From: an uncultured Lachnospiraceae bacterium
GTDB lineage: Bacteria; Bacillota; Clostridia; Lachnospirales; Lachnospiraceae
Assembly: GCA_910587085.1 (NCBI GenBank)
Contig: CAJUMC010000002.1
Coordinates: 53,467 to 117,466, forward strand
DNA: 64,000 nucleotides
Direction of reading: 5' to 3'
A model generated the notes under the pieces. That model was not told where the DNA came from. It made no database searches and worked only from the letters and a program-made list of their open reading frames with translations. The translations under genes and the position numbers were made by a program. This document shows, one piece after another, positions 52,515-61,066 of this stretch. Position 1 is the stretch's first letter; each line of letters starts with the position of its first letter.

Positions 52515-53867
52515 ATGAAAGATAAGCTGGCGTGGCAGCCGCGCTTCAATGTAGGCGTGGATTTTATTGACAGAGATCATAAGCAGCTGTTTAGCATTAT
52601 GAATAAACTGCTGACCCTGAGCCAGAACGATACCAAAAACGAGTGGGTTGGCGTCGAGGGAATCAAGTATTTCAAGAATCATGTGGAGGAACATTTTGCG
52701 CGGGAAGAGCAGTATATGGATTCCATTCACTTCGGAGGATACGAGCTGCACAAGCGCCTTCATGATACTTTTAAAAAGAAGACGCTTCCTTCCATGGAGG
52801 AGGAGCTTGTCAAGAGCAATTACTCGATGGAGGCGGTTCATCATTTTCTCGGAGTGTGCATTGGCTGGATGACCGCACATACTCTGATTGAGGACCGCAC
52901 GATTACCGGAAAGGTAAAAAGTAAGTGGGTGAACCGCACTTCGGAGGAATCCATCACCGCGCTGGAGCAGACGATCATGAAGATCGTCAACGATATGTTC
53001 CAGCTGGAACTGCGCGTTGTGAGCGATCAGTACGGCGGAGAAGACTTCGGAAGATGCGTGTACTATAAGCTGGTCTATTCTCCGGAAAAGGGAAAAAAGA
53101 GATGGGATGTCATATTGGTCTTTGAGGAGGAACTGCTGATCAACACCGTCGGCGAAATGCTCGGTGTCCGCTTCAGCGAGATCGACGATCTGGTAGTCAA
53201 CGCGACAAGACAGATTGCGGTGCAGTTTGTGGAATATGTGAGGGAAGCGTTTCCTTCCATCGGTCTGTCGAAGCTGGAGAAGGAGAGTCTGCTCACCTAC
53301 GAACAGTTTATTACAAGCTTCCAGGAGCAGACGCCGGAATGCAGTCTTCTGTTCAACACAGGCGTGGGATATCTCGGTTTCTGCATTCTTGCGGCCGGAG
53401 GCCCCGGCGGAGATCTCGGCCTGAGCCTGACGCCGAAAAATGTGACGGATGAAATTCAGAGGTACCTGAAAAAGGAAAAAACGGCGAAGAAAAAGCAGAT
53501 TCTGGTGGTGGACGATTCGGATGTTGTGCAGCATGCGATGAAAATGCTGCTGGGAAGCGATTATGATGTTGCGCTCGCCAATTCTGCCGGCTCCGCAATT
53601 AAGAGCATAGCCAGGAGTAAACCGGAGCTGATCCTGCTGGATTACGAGATGCCGATCTGCGACGGCAAACAGACGCTTGAGATGCTGCGCTCCGAGGAGG
53701 AGATGGCGGATATTCCCGTAATTTTTCTGACGGGCAGGGGCGATAAGGAAAGCGTCAGAAATGTTATGTCCCTGAAACCGGCAGGCTATATGCTTAAAAC
53801 CATGAAGCCGGAGGAGATCAAAGAGGTGATTGACGGTTATTTCAGCCAGAGGGAGAAGCACGCCTGA
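52515..53867 (+). CDS. Hemerythrin domain, CheX-like domain and response-regulator receiver in one protein
   Basis: The 450-residue protein has three parts. Residues of about 8-135 are a bacteriohemerythrin with all seven iron ligands in order: His22, His60, Glu64, His79, His83, His122, Asp127. Residues of about 150-310 resemble a chemotaxis phosphatase-type (CheX/CheC) fold, with FEEELLINTVGEMLGVRF. Residues of about 325-450 are a receiver domain: ILVVDDSDVVQ, phospho-acceptor Asp in LILLDYEMP, then FLTGRGDKE and MLKTMKP. Together it looks like an oxygen- or iron-sensing signalling protein. AAAGGCGGATTGGT precedes ATG 52515. No kinase gene is adjacent. Confidence 0.85.
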   Translation: MKDKLAWQPRFNVGVDFIDRDHKQLFSIMNKLLTLSQNDTKNEWVGVEGIKYFKNHVEEHFAREEQYMDSIHFGGYELHKRLHDTFKKKTLPSMEEELVKSNYSMEAVHHFLGVCIGWMTAHTLIEDRTITGKVKSKWVNRTSEESITALEQTIMKIVNDMFQLELRVVSDQYGGEDFGRCVYYKLVYSPEKGKKRWDVILVFEEELLINTVGEMLGVRFSEIDDLVVNATRQIAVQFVEYVREAFPSIGLSKLEKESLLTYEQFITSFQEQTPECSLLFNTGVGYLGFCILAAGGPGGDLGLSLTPKNVTDEIQRYLKKEKTAKKKQILVVDDSDVVQHAMKMLLGSDYDVALANSAGSAIKSIARSKPELILLDYEMPICDGKQTLEMLRSEEEMADIPVIFLTGRGDKESVRNVMSLKPAGYMLKTMKPEEIKEVIDGYFSQREKHA

Positions 53868-53922
53868 GGGGACTCTGCTTTTGACGGAAAGCAGAGCCGG
53901 GAGGCCGTTATTCGTAAAAGGG

Positions 53923-53966
53923 CAGAGCCGCCGCAGAAGAAAGAGCTGCAGCGGTTCTGTTTTTTC
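53923..53966 (+). terminator. Terminator after the hemerythrin gene
   Basis: CAGAGCCGC (53923-53931) pairs with GCGGTTCTG (53951-53959, one G-U pair) and is followed by TTTTTTC. Confidence 0.75.
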
Positions 53967-53995
53967 TTGCATTTTTCCGTCAGCCTGTGTATAAT
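53967..53995 (+). promoter_or_regulatory. Promoter of the structured leader before the MutS2-like gene
   Basis: TTGCAT (53967-53972), 17-base spacer, TATAAT (53990-53995), immediately after the previous terminator. Confidence 0.7.
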
Positions 53996-53999
53996 AGTT

Positions 54000-54290
54000 A
54001 CAATGATAAATGAAAGCGAGGATTTTATGACAAGCATTGTGGAGAACGGAGTTTCGGCGAATTAAATAGCTGAAAGAAAGGACGGATTGTACTCCCAAAG
54101 GAGAGGTCTGCCCTTCGGTTGGGAAGATATGTCCTGGCCGTATTCTGCCTTACAAGTGCTTGCATAAAAACAGACGCGGAAAACCGCCGCCGGGAGAAGC
54201 AGATTTTGCTGTTCCGGAACGGAGGATTTTCTGCGCACAGCCGGTATATTCTGTGCTTCGGAAGCATGACAGTATGGTCATGTTTTTTTT
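54000..54290 (+). ncRNA. Unidentified structured leader or small RNA ending in a terminator
   Basis: Transcription from the promoter at 53967 would pass a 12-codon open frame (54027-54065) and two nested stems. One is GGAC (about 54079) with GTCC (about 54131), enclosing TCCCAA/TTGGGA. A further hairpin lies around 54190-54230. The region closes with CATGAC/GTCATG followed by eight T (about 54265-54290). A terminator ahead of the MutS2-like gene suggests attenuation or a stand-alone small RNA. It has no T-box motif, and I could not match it to a known riboswitch class by eye. Confidence 0.5.
54027..54065 (+). CDS. Possible 12-residue leader peptide
   Basis: ATG 54027 follows GCGAGGATTTT and encodes MTSIVENGVSAN, stopping at 54063-54065. 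It lies at the 5' end of the structured transcript at 54000-54290. It may be a leader peptide coupled to the terminator, or chance. Confidence 0.25.
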   Translation: MTSIVENGVSAN

Positions 54291-54409
54291 GTGCGGAAAT
54301 CCGGGAAGGAAGGACTCTGTAAAAACAGCGGATAGCCGCTGCCGGGAGGCCGGGAAATACGGTGTATGATTCAGGACATCTCTGGAAAAATATTTTTATG
54401 GAGGAAGCC

Positions 54410-56347
54410 ATGTACGATTATGAACACATTCTTGAATTTGACAAAATAAAGGAGCAATGGGCATCCTTTGCCGTAACAAAAGCGGCAAGGGAGCGGATTG
54501 CAGCGGTAAAGCCCTTTCTGGCGGAGAGTGAGCTGAGAAGGGAGCTGCGTGAGACGACGGAGGCGCGAACCCTTCTGGATAAATACGGAAATCCACCCCT
54601 TGTTTCGCTGAGCGGCGTAGAGAATATGACGGCGGCGGCAGAGCGGGGGGAATGTCTTGGAGCGGGCGAGCTGGAGGCTTTCGCCGGAATGCTGACGGCG
54701 GTGCGCCGGCTCAAGACATATCTTGCGCGCTGCCGCGAGCTGGCGCTGTCCCTGCCGTATTATGAGGAGAATCTAGATCCGCAGACAGAGCTGGAGGAGG
54801 AGATTTCCATGCAGGTGGTCAGCGGAGCGGTCTGCGACAATGCATCCCGGCTTCTGCGATCCCTGCGCGGCGAGATTGAACGGGCGGAGCAGTCCATGCG
54901 GGAGAAGGCGGACTCCGTACTCCGGGCGAACCGGGACTGCATGTCAGACAGTTTCAGCACAAAGCGCGGCGGGCATATCTGCGTGCCGGTAAAAAAGGAA
55001 TACCGTTTCCGGATTCCGGGCAATGTGGTTGACAAATCATCTACGGGAAATACCGTTTTTGTGGAGCCCGCCGCGGCCGCGAAATATTATGAGGAACTGG
55101 CGATGCTCCGTTTGAACGAGGAGCAGGAGGTCCGGCGCATTTTGTATGCGCTGACCGCGCGGGTGGCAGAAATTGCGGATATCACCGCAGAAAATATACG
55201 GACGATGGAAAAGCTGGATTTCATTTTCTCCCGGGGAAGGCTGAGCCGGGAGTACGGCGGAATCGAACCGGAAATCAATCTGGACGGCAGGATTTTGATA
55301 GAGGACGGCAGGCACCCGCTGATGGCCAGACAGATCTGCGTGCCGCTGCAGTTTTCGATCGGCGGCAGCAGACCGGGAGCGGCGCCGGTTCGCGGTATTG
55401 TCATAACCGGGCCGAATACGGGCGGCAAGACAGTCGCCGTAAAAACGGTGGCGCTGACCTGCCTGATGGCGCAGTGCGGCCTGCATGTGGCCTGCCGGAG
55501 GGCAGAGCTCTGCATGCGGAGCAATTATCTGTGCGACATCGGGGACGGGCAGAGCCTCTCTGAAAATCTGTCCACCTTCTCCGCGCATATTACAAACGTT
55601 TTGAACATTCTGAAGCAGCTTACTCCGGACAGCCTGGTCATTCTGGATGAGCTGGGTTCCGGAACCGATCCGGCGGAGGGAATGGGGCTGGCGATCGCGA
55701 TTCTGGAGGAACTGAGAAAAAGCGGGGCGCTGTTTGTTGTCACGACGCATTATCCGGAGGTAAAGCAGTACGCGGCACGCGGGGAAGGAATCCGGAATGC
55801 GCGTATGACATTCGACCGGGAGAGCCTGCGGCCAACCTACCGTCTTGTAATCGGGGAGGCAGGGGAGAGCTGTGCGTTCTATATTGCGGAGAGGCTGGGA
55901 ATGCCTTCCGGTATGCTTCGGACAGCTGCCCGTGCCGCGTACGGAGGCCAGGCGGCCGAATGGGAAAAGGACGGCGCGGCAGAGGAGGAGCAGGAAAGCA
56001 GTATTTTAAAGCAGCAGGCTCCGAAGTTTCAGCGGCAGAAGCGCAGTACTGCGGGAAAGCAGCTGGCGGAAAAATTTCATCTCGGGGACAGCGTGATGCT
56101 TTATCCGGACAAAAAGCTGGCCATTGTGTGCGAGCCGGTCAATGAAAAGGGCGTGCTGCGCGTGCAGCTCCGCGATAAGAAAATATGGATCAACCACAAG
56201 CGCGTCAAGCTGGTAGTTGCCGCGGAAAAGCTGTATCCGCCGGACTATGATTTCTCGATTGTCTTTGATTCCGCAGAAAACCGGAAGCTGCGGCATGATA
56301 TGGGGCGGAAATATATGGAAGGCGCGGAGCTGAGAACGGAGGAGTAA
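54410..56347 (+). CDS. MutS2-like DNA-binding ATPase lacking the Smr domain
   Basis: The 645-residue protein has the MutS-family core: helical clamp and lever region (about 60-300), then Walker A GPNTGGKT, an Asp/Glu-containing Walker B LVILDELGSGTDPAEGMG, and the His switch TTHYPEV. It has the N-terminal YEHILEFDKIKEQWASFA typical of MutS2 rather than MutS1, whose mismatch domain is absent. The usual C-terminal Smr nuclease domain, which would take the protein to about 780 residues, is missing. It ends with a KOW-like segment (FHLGDSVMLYPDKKLAIV). GGAGGAAGCC precedes ATG 54410. A role in ribosome rescue or recombination control, known for MutS2, is inferred. Confidence 0.85.
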   Translation: MYDYEHILEFDKIKEQWASFAVTKAARERIAAVKPFLAESELRRELRETTEARTLLDKYGNPPLVSLSGVENMTAAAERGECLGAGELEAFAGMLTAVRRLKTYLARCRELALSLPYYEENLDPQTELEEEISMQVVSGAVCDNASRLLRSLRGEIERAEQSMREKADSVLRANRDCMSDSFSTKRGGHICVPVKKEYRFRIPGNVVDKSSTGNTVFVEPAAAAKYYEELAMLRLNEEQEVRRILYALTARVAEIADITAENIRTMEKLDFIFSRGRLSREYGGIEPEINLDGRILIEDGRHPLMARQICVPLQFSIGGSRPGAAPVRGIVITGPNTGGKTVAVKTVALTCLMAQCGLHVACRRAELCMRSNYLCDIGDGQSLSENLSTFSAHITNVLNILKQLTPDSLVILDELGSGTDPAEGMGLAIAILEELRKSGALFVVTTHYPEVKQYAARGEGIRNARMTFDRESLRPTYRLVIGEAGESCAFYIAERLGMPSGMLRTAARAAYGGQAAEWEKDGAAEEEQESSILKQQAPKFQRQKRSTAGKQLAEKFHLGDSVMLYPDKKLAIVCEPVNEKGVLRVQLRDKKIWINHKRVKLVVAAEKLYPPDYDFSIVFDSAENRKLRHDMGRKYMEGAELRTEE

Positions 56348-56410
56348 GGAAAAAAGGGAACGGAAGAGGATTGCGAAAAAGGAGGAGATGAGAGGGGGAA
56401 ACGGAAAAGA

Positions 56411-56502
56411 AGAAACAGAAAAGAGGAAACGGAAAATAAGAAACAGAAAAGAGGAAACGGAAAATAAGAAACGGAAAAGAGGAGACGGAAAATAAGAAAC
56501 GG
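56411..56502 (+). repeat. Purine-rich tandem repeat, 28-bp unit, three copies plus partial
   Basis: Unit of 28 bases reading AGAAACAGAAAAGAGGAAAC then GGAAAATA, at 56411-56438, 56439-56466 and 56467-56494 (a few substitutions), with a partial fourth. The surrounding 56350-56510 is almost entirely purine on the plus strand, a strand asymmetry that could form triplex or unusual structures. No gene is supported between 56348 and 56689. Confidence 0.85.
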
Positions 56503-56608
56503 AAACGATATTGTCCGAAAATAAGTGCGGGAATGGGGGCGGAGCGGAAATACGGAAGGAAAGCGCCTGATCTGCAGAAGAGAAAAGCGCAGGAACAGGG
56601 AAGATAAA

Positions 56609-56652
56609 TACCCGGCCGGAAAAGCGAAAGCAGACGCAGAACCGGCCGGGTA
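56609..56652. terminator. Inverted repeat between convergent genes
   Basis: TACCCGGCCGG (56609-56619) and CCGGCCGGGTA (56642-56652) form a perfect 11-bp stem with a 22-base loop, between the MutS2-like gene (plus) and the LUD gene (minus). It probably serves as terminator for the minus gene, with T-rich sequence on that side. Confidence 0.6.
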
Positions 56653-56689
56653 CAAGGAAGTCTGGTGAAAAAGCACAGAAGTCCGAAAC

Positions 56690-57325
56690 TTAATATCCAA
56701 GCTCTTCTCCGACAAGAATTACCTTGATCCGGTTCGGGACGGAGGATTTGCGCGTAATGACCGTCTGACAGCAGATGCAGTCCGGTGTCAGGCAGTCGGC
56801 GCAGCGCCCGAGTTCCGCGCACGGCGTTTTTCTTCCCAGGCGTACCGTGTTCGGCGGCGCCGCCATATTGCGGACGCGGGCAATACCGCTTTCGACATCC
56901 GGTACAATCTTATTCATTCCTGCAATCACAATAACATTCTTCGGCCCGGCAATCAGGCAGGCCACGCGGTTGCCGTTGCCGTCAATATTGACCAGCTCAC
57001 CATTCAGCGTAATTGCATTAGAACTCATAAAGAAATAATCTGAGGTCACAATTTTTCCGTACATAGCAGTTCTCTCCTCCGGCGTGACGGCGGAACTGCG
57101 ATCGTACAGAATATAATCCGATTTTTTAAGCTCGTCAATCAGACCGATTTCGTTGAGCGTCATGGAGCCGCCGAACGACACGGAGCAGCCGGGTGTAAGA
57201 AAGCGCTTGGCCATGGCGAGAGCTTCCTCCCGGTTATCGCAGTAGTAGCTTTCAATGCTGCGCAGATTAAATTTTTCAATCAGACTGTCTGCGAGATTTT
57301 CGTAATATTGCTTTTTGGGCGACAT
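56690..57325 (-). CDS. LUD-domain protein (lactate-utilisation-type)
   Basis: The 211-residue protein is a LUD domain as in LutC/LutB-related proteins: SVSFGGSMTLNEIGL, YFFMSSNAITLNGELVNID, NRVACLIAGPKNVIVIAG, and a Cys-rich C-terminal part (CAELGRCADC, CICCQTV) that might bind metal. In other bacteria LUD proteins support lactate or glycolate oxidation, but no lutA/lutB is adjacent. CAAGGAGGTTCCC precedes the ATG. It stands alone between the MutS2-like gene and the repeat array. Confidence 0.85.
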   Translation of the reverse strand: MSPKKQYYENLADSLIEKFNLRSIESYYCDNREEALAMAKRFLTPGCSVSFGGSMTLNEIGLIDELKKSDYILYDRSSAVTPEERTAMYGKIVTSDYFFMSSNAITLNGELVNIDGNGNRVACLIAGPKNVIVIAGMNKIVPDVESGIARVRNMAAPPNTVRLGRKTPCAELGRCADCLTPDCICCQTVITRKSSVPNRIKVILVGEELGY

Positions 57326-57563
57326 GGGAACCTCCTTGAGCTGTTTTTAGTTTATTTTAAACAGTCTGCGGAGGAAATGCAAGATGAAATCCGACGGAAT
57401 GGCGGGGAAGAGCGCATGGCAGTTTCCGCCTGCTGAAATCAGGCGGAATGGCAGGAAGAGTGCATGGTAATTTCCGCTTGCCTAAATCCGGCAGGTATGC
57501 TATGCTTAACCGCAGAGCCGGCAAAAATGCGGAATAAAAGCAGAGAAGCGGCTTTCGAGGTGT

Positions 57564-57790
57564 ATTGAAAACGAAAGCTTCGGTGAAAACAAAAATCTGG
57601 CTGATAACCATAGCTTCGGTGAAAACAGAAACCGGATGGAAAACCAAAGCTGCAGCGAAAACAAAAATCTGGCTGATAACCATAGCTTCGGTGAAAACAG
57701 AAACCGGATGGAAAACCAAAGCTGCAGCGAAAACAAAAATCTGGCTGAAAACCAAAGCTTCGGTGAAACGAAAACCGGGTCGAAAACAAA
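57564..57790 (+). repeat. 36-bp higher-order tandem repeat upstream of the topoisomerase gene
   Basis: Two alternating 36-bp units run head to tail at exactly 36-base steps: starts at 57585, 57621, 57657, 57693, 57729 and 57765, each beginning GAAAAC (the last GAAACG). Alternate units match almost perfectly, giving a 72-bp higher-order period. Because 36 is a multiple of three, all frames stay open, so the repeat-derived open frames here are not evidence of genes. It lies between the LUD gene and topoisomerase III. There are no spacers, so it is not CRISPR. Confidence 0.9.
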
Positions 57791-57871
57791 AATTTGTTCA
57801 CAGGGCATAAAGACTCAGAAATTAAAGAAGCAAAATTAAATTCAGAATCAGAAGAAAGACAGCGGAATTTC

Positions 57872-60256
57872 ATGGGAAAATATTTATATATCGCAGAAAA
57901 GCCGAGCGTTGCGCGCGAATTTGCGAAGGCATTAAAACGGAATTTTCAAAACAGGGACGGATATATGGAAGCGGAGGATTCCGTTGTCACATGGTGCGTG
58001 GGACATCTGGTGACAATGAGCTATCCGGAGGTGTATGACGCGGCGCTCAAGCGCTGGACGCTGGAGACGCTGCCGTTTCTGCCCGGGGAATTCCGATACG
58101 AGGTGATACCGTCGGTGAGCAAGCAGTACAATACGGTGAAATTGCTGCTGAACCGGCAGGATGTCGAGCGGATCTATGTGTGCACCGACTCGGGGCGCGA
58201 GGGGGAATATATTTACCGGCTGGTTGACCAGATGGCACAGGTGCCGGCAACGAAGGACAGGCGGCGCGTCTGGATCGATTCGCAGACGGAGGAGGAAATT
58301 CTGCGGGGAATCCGGCAGGCAAAGCCGATTTCCGATTATGATAACCTGTCGGACGCAGCGTATCTGCGCGCGATGGAGGATTATCTGATGGGAATCAATT
58401 TCTCCCGTGTGCTGACTCTGAAATATGGGTATACCATCAGCAATTTTATGAAAAACGAAAAGCGGGCGGCCATATCGGTCGGACGAGTAATGACCTGCGT
58501 CCTCGGCATGGTGGTGCGTCGGGAAAGAGAGATTCGCGCGTTTGTCAAGACACCGTTTTTCCGCGTAATGGCGGAGCTTGCGGTAAAGGAACACCGTCTG
58601 GAAGCCGAATTCCGAGCAGTTGAAGGCTCCCGCTATTACCAGTCTCCGAAGCTTTACAAGGAAAACGGTTTCCGGGAGAGGGAGACGGCGGAGGAACTGA
58701 TTGCCTCGCTGCTGTCTTACTCGCCCGAATACAGAACGGTGACGGAAAACGGGAAAAACAGCTATCCGGCCGTACTGCGGGATAACAAAACGCAGCTTAT
58801 GGCGGATCTTGCGTCAATAGAAAAAAAGAAGGAAAACAAAAATGCGCCGCTGCTGTTTAATCTGGCGGAGCTTCAGAACGAGTGCAGCAAGCTGTTTAAG
58901 ATCAGCCCGGATGAAACGCTGAAAATTGTGCAGGAACTGTACGAGAAAAAGCTTGTCACCTATCCGCGTACCGATGCGAGGGTGCTGTCGTCGGCTGTGG
59001 CGAAGGAGATCGACAAGAATATTACCGGTCTGAACGGACTGTCCCAGTTTTCGCCGTTTGCCGGCGAGATCCTCAAGAGCGGATCGTATAAAAACATTGC
59101 GAAGACACGATATGTCAACGACAAGCAGATTACCGATCATTATGCCATAATTCCGACCGGACAGGGCTTCGGCGCGCTGAGCGGGCTGTCGCTGCTGTCG
59201 AAACGGGTCTATGTTGCGATTGTCAAGCGGTTTTTAAGTATTTTTTATCCGCCGGCGGTGTATCAGAAGATTTCCCTGATCGTCAAAATCGGCGGCGAGA
59301 GTTTTTTTGCAAGCTTTCGTGTGCTGGTTGAGGAGGGATATCTGAAGGTGGCGAACGCCGGCCGGAAGACAAAGGACGATGCGGGCGGAGCCGGGAACGG
59401 AGCCAGCCAGCCGGGAACTGCATCCGGAGGAGCTGGGAACGGAGCCAGCCAGTCAGGAACTGCATCCGCAGCACCGGGAAGTAAATCCGGAGTTCCCGGA
59501 GCGGAAATCACTTCCGCCAAAAGCACGGCGGCCGTCAGAACGCCGGAAACCCAAGATACAGCCGGGGCTCAGAGCGGAAACGAAACAAATCAGCCGGGAG
59601 AGGTATCCGGAAGATCTGGAAGCGGAACTCAGGCGGCCGGGCCGGCGGGCACGGGCACGGACGAGAACGGAGAGGAGAGCTTCGGCAAAGATTTCTTCGA
59701 AGCAATCAAAAACCTGAAAAAAGGAGCGAAGCTGCCGGTGTGCGGATTTACGATCCGGGAAGGTGAAACCGCGCCGCCGAAGCGCTACAATTCCGGCTCC
59801 ATGATTCTGGCGATGGAGAACGCGGGACAGCTGATCGAGGATGAGGAGCTGCGCGCACAGATTAAGGGCAGCGGCATCGGAACCAGTGCAACGCGCGCGG
59901 AGATTTTGAATAAACTGGTAAAAATAAATTATCTTGGACTGAATAAAAAAACGCAGATCATTACGCCGACACAGATGGGCGAGCTGGTCTACGAGGTGGT
60001 CAACGCCTCGATCCGCTCGCTGCTGAACGCGGAGCTGACGGCGAGCTGGGAAAAAGGGCTGACCTATGTGGCGGAGGGAACGATCAGCCGCGGCGAGTAC
60101 CAGAAAAAGCTGGAGGGCTTTGTCGGGAAGCTGACGAATGCAGTGAAAGGCCTGAACAATCAGGGAGCACTGAGCCGGTGTTTTGCGGAGACGGCAAAAA
60201 ATTATGAAAGCGCGGCGGGCAGGACTGCCGCAGGCGGGAAGGGAGAATCGGAATGA
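57872..60256 (+). CDS. topB: Type IA DNA topoisomerase (topoisomerase III-like)
   Basis: A type IA topoisomerase of about 794 residues. It has the toprim opening LYIAEKPSVAREFAKAL and VCTDSGREGEYIYRLV, then the catalytic Tyr364 in VTYPRTDARVLSSAVAKE and the later GIGTSATRAEILNKLVK. Residues of about 505-610 are a Gly/Ala/Ser/Thr-rich insert (GGAGNGASQPGTASGGAGNG type) absent from standard TopB. The C-terminal zinc fingers of E. coli TopA are not seen, which fits TopB. It relaxes and decatenates DNA. The start is ATG 57872 with a weak site (GCGGAATTTC); the open frame ahead comes from the repeats. It overlaps the next gene by four bases. Confidence 0.9.
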   Translation: MGKYLYIAEKPSVAREFAKALKRNFQNRDGYMEAEDSVVTWCVGHLVTMSYPEVYDAALKRWTLETLPFLPGEFRYEVIPSVSKQYNTVKLLLNRQDVERIYVCTDSGREGEYIYRLVDQMAQVPATKDRRRVWIDSQTEEEILRGIRQAKPISDYDNLSDAAYLRAMEDYLMGINFSRVLTLKYGYTISNFMKNEKRAAISVGRVMTCVLGMVVRREREIRAFVKTPFFRVMAELAVKEHRLEAEFRAVEGSRYYQSPKLYKENGFRERETAEELIASLLSYSPEYRTVTENGKNSYPAVLRDNKTQLMADLASIEKKKENKNAPLLFNLAELQNECSKLFKISPDETLKIVQELYEKKLVTYPRTDARVLSSAVAKEIDKNITGLNGLSQFSPFAGEILKSGSYKNIAKTRYVNDKQITDHYAIIPTGQGFGALSGLSLLSKRVYVAIVKRFLSIFYPPAVYQKISLIVKIGGESFFASFRVLVEEGYLKVANAGRKTKDDAGGAGNGASQPGTASGGAGNGASQSGTASAAPGSKSGVPGAEITSAKSTAAVRTPETQDTAGAQSGNETNQPGEVSGRSGSGTQAAGPAGTGTDENGEESFGKDFFEAIKNLKKGAKLPVCGFTIREGETAPPKRYNSGSMILAMENAGQLIEDEELRAQIKGSGIGTSATRAEILNKLVKINYLGLNKKTQIITPTQMGELVYEVVNASIRSLLNAELTASWEKGLTYVAEGTISRGEYQKKLEGFVGKLTNAVKGLNNQGALSRCFAETAKNYESAAGRTAAGGKGESE

Positions 60257-60930
60257 CGCATAAGGAACTGGAGGTTGAAAGCCTGTTTGATCTGAGCGAA
60301 ACCATGGCCGCAGAGCTGCTGAGGAGCGTGACCTATCCGTGGGAGGCTCTGGCCGGCATCGGGGAATTTATAAAGAAGCTCGGTCCGCAGCTTCCGGAGG
60401 AGGAATATGAGCAGCGCGGAGAAAATATCTGGATTGCGCGGGATGCGTCCGTTGCGCCGACGGCAGGCATCAGCGGGCCGGCGATAATCGGCAGGAAGGC
60501 CGAGGTGCGGCACTGTGCGTTTATCCGCGGAAATGCGCTGGTCGGGGACGGAGCGGTCGTCGGAAATTCGACGGAGCTGAAAAATGTGATTCTGTTCAAC
60601 CGGGTGCAGGTACCGCATTACAATTATGTTGGAGATTCCATTCTGGGCTGCGGCTCGCATCTGGGTGCGGGCTCGATCACCTCGAATGTGAAGTCCGATA
60701 AAACACTGGTGGTTATCCGCGGAGCGGAAGGGGAGATTGCGACGGGGCTGAAAAAAATGGGCGCAATCCTCGGCGATCATGTCGAGGTCGGCTGCGGCTC
60801 CGTGCTGAATCCGGGCACGATTATCGGAAAAAACTCCAACGTTTATCCGCTCTCCGCAGTGCGCGGCTGCATCCCGGCCGGAAGCATTTATAAAAGGGCC
60901 GGCGAGGTTGCGGAGAAACGTCAGGAATAA
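60253..60930 (+). CDS. Left-handed beta-helix (hexapeptide-repeat) protein
   Basis: The 225-residue protein overlaps the topoisomerase stop (ATGA). After a helical start (about 1-45), hexapeptide repeats run from about residue 55 to 205: IWIARDASVAPTAGISGPAI, ALVGDGAVVGNSTELKNVIL, SHLGAGSITSNVKSD, DHVEVGCGSVLNPGTIIG. This resembles the C-terminal acetyltransferase half of GlmU without its nucleotidyltransferase half. No catalytic His is certain. A sugar or other acyltransferase role is inferred. GGGAAGGGAGAATCGGA precedes the ATG. Coupling to the topoisomerase gene is by overlap only. Confidence 0.82.
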   Translation: MTHKELEVESLFDLSETMAAELLRSVTYPWEALAGIGEFIKKLGPQLPEEEYEQRGENIWIARDASVAPTAGISGPAIIGRKAEVRHCAFIRGNALVGDGAVVGNSTELKNVILFNRVQVPHYNYVGDSILGCGSHLGAGSITSNVKSDKTLVVIRGAEGEIATGLKKMGAILGDHVEVGCGSVLNPGTIIGKNSNVYPLSAVRGCIPAGSIYKRAGEVAEKRQE

Positions 60931-61066
60931 ACCGGAGGCGACCAGGGCAAAAGGTCGGTGCAGAACAGGAAATGCATGTCCGGGCCGCACAGCAGGATAT
61001 CAGAAGGAAGAAAACGGGACAGCCCCGGCGGTTCAGCCGGGCGGAACCGCGGAGGAGGGCAGAGAG

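Noticed and set aside
53967..54290. T-box or known riboswitch upstream of the MutS2-like gene
   Set aside because: No GGTGGNACCGCG-type sequence, no specifier arrangement, and no conserved core I recognise; kept as an unidentified leader.
57564..57790. CRISPR array
   Set aside because: The repeats are contiguous with no unique spacers and no cas genes are present.
57565..57839. Repeat-encoded proteins (Lys/Thr-rich or Asn/Glu-rich) upstream of topB
   Set aside because: A 36-bp period keeps all frames open and neither frame has a ribosome site; the composition follows from the DNA repeat.
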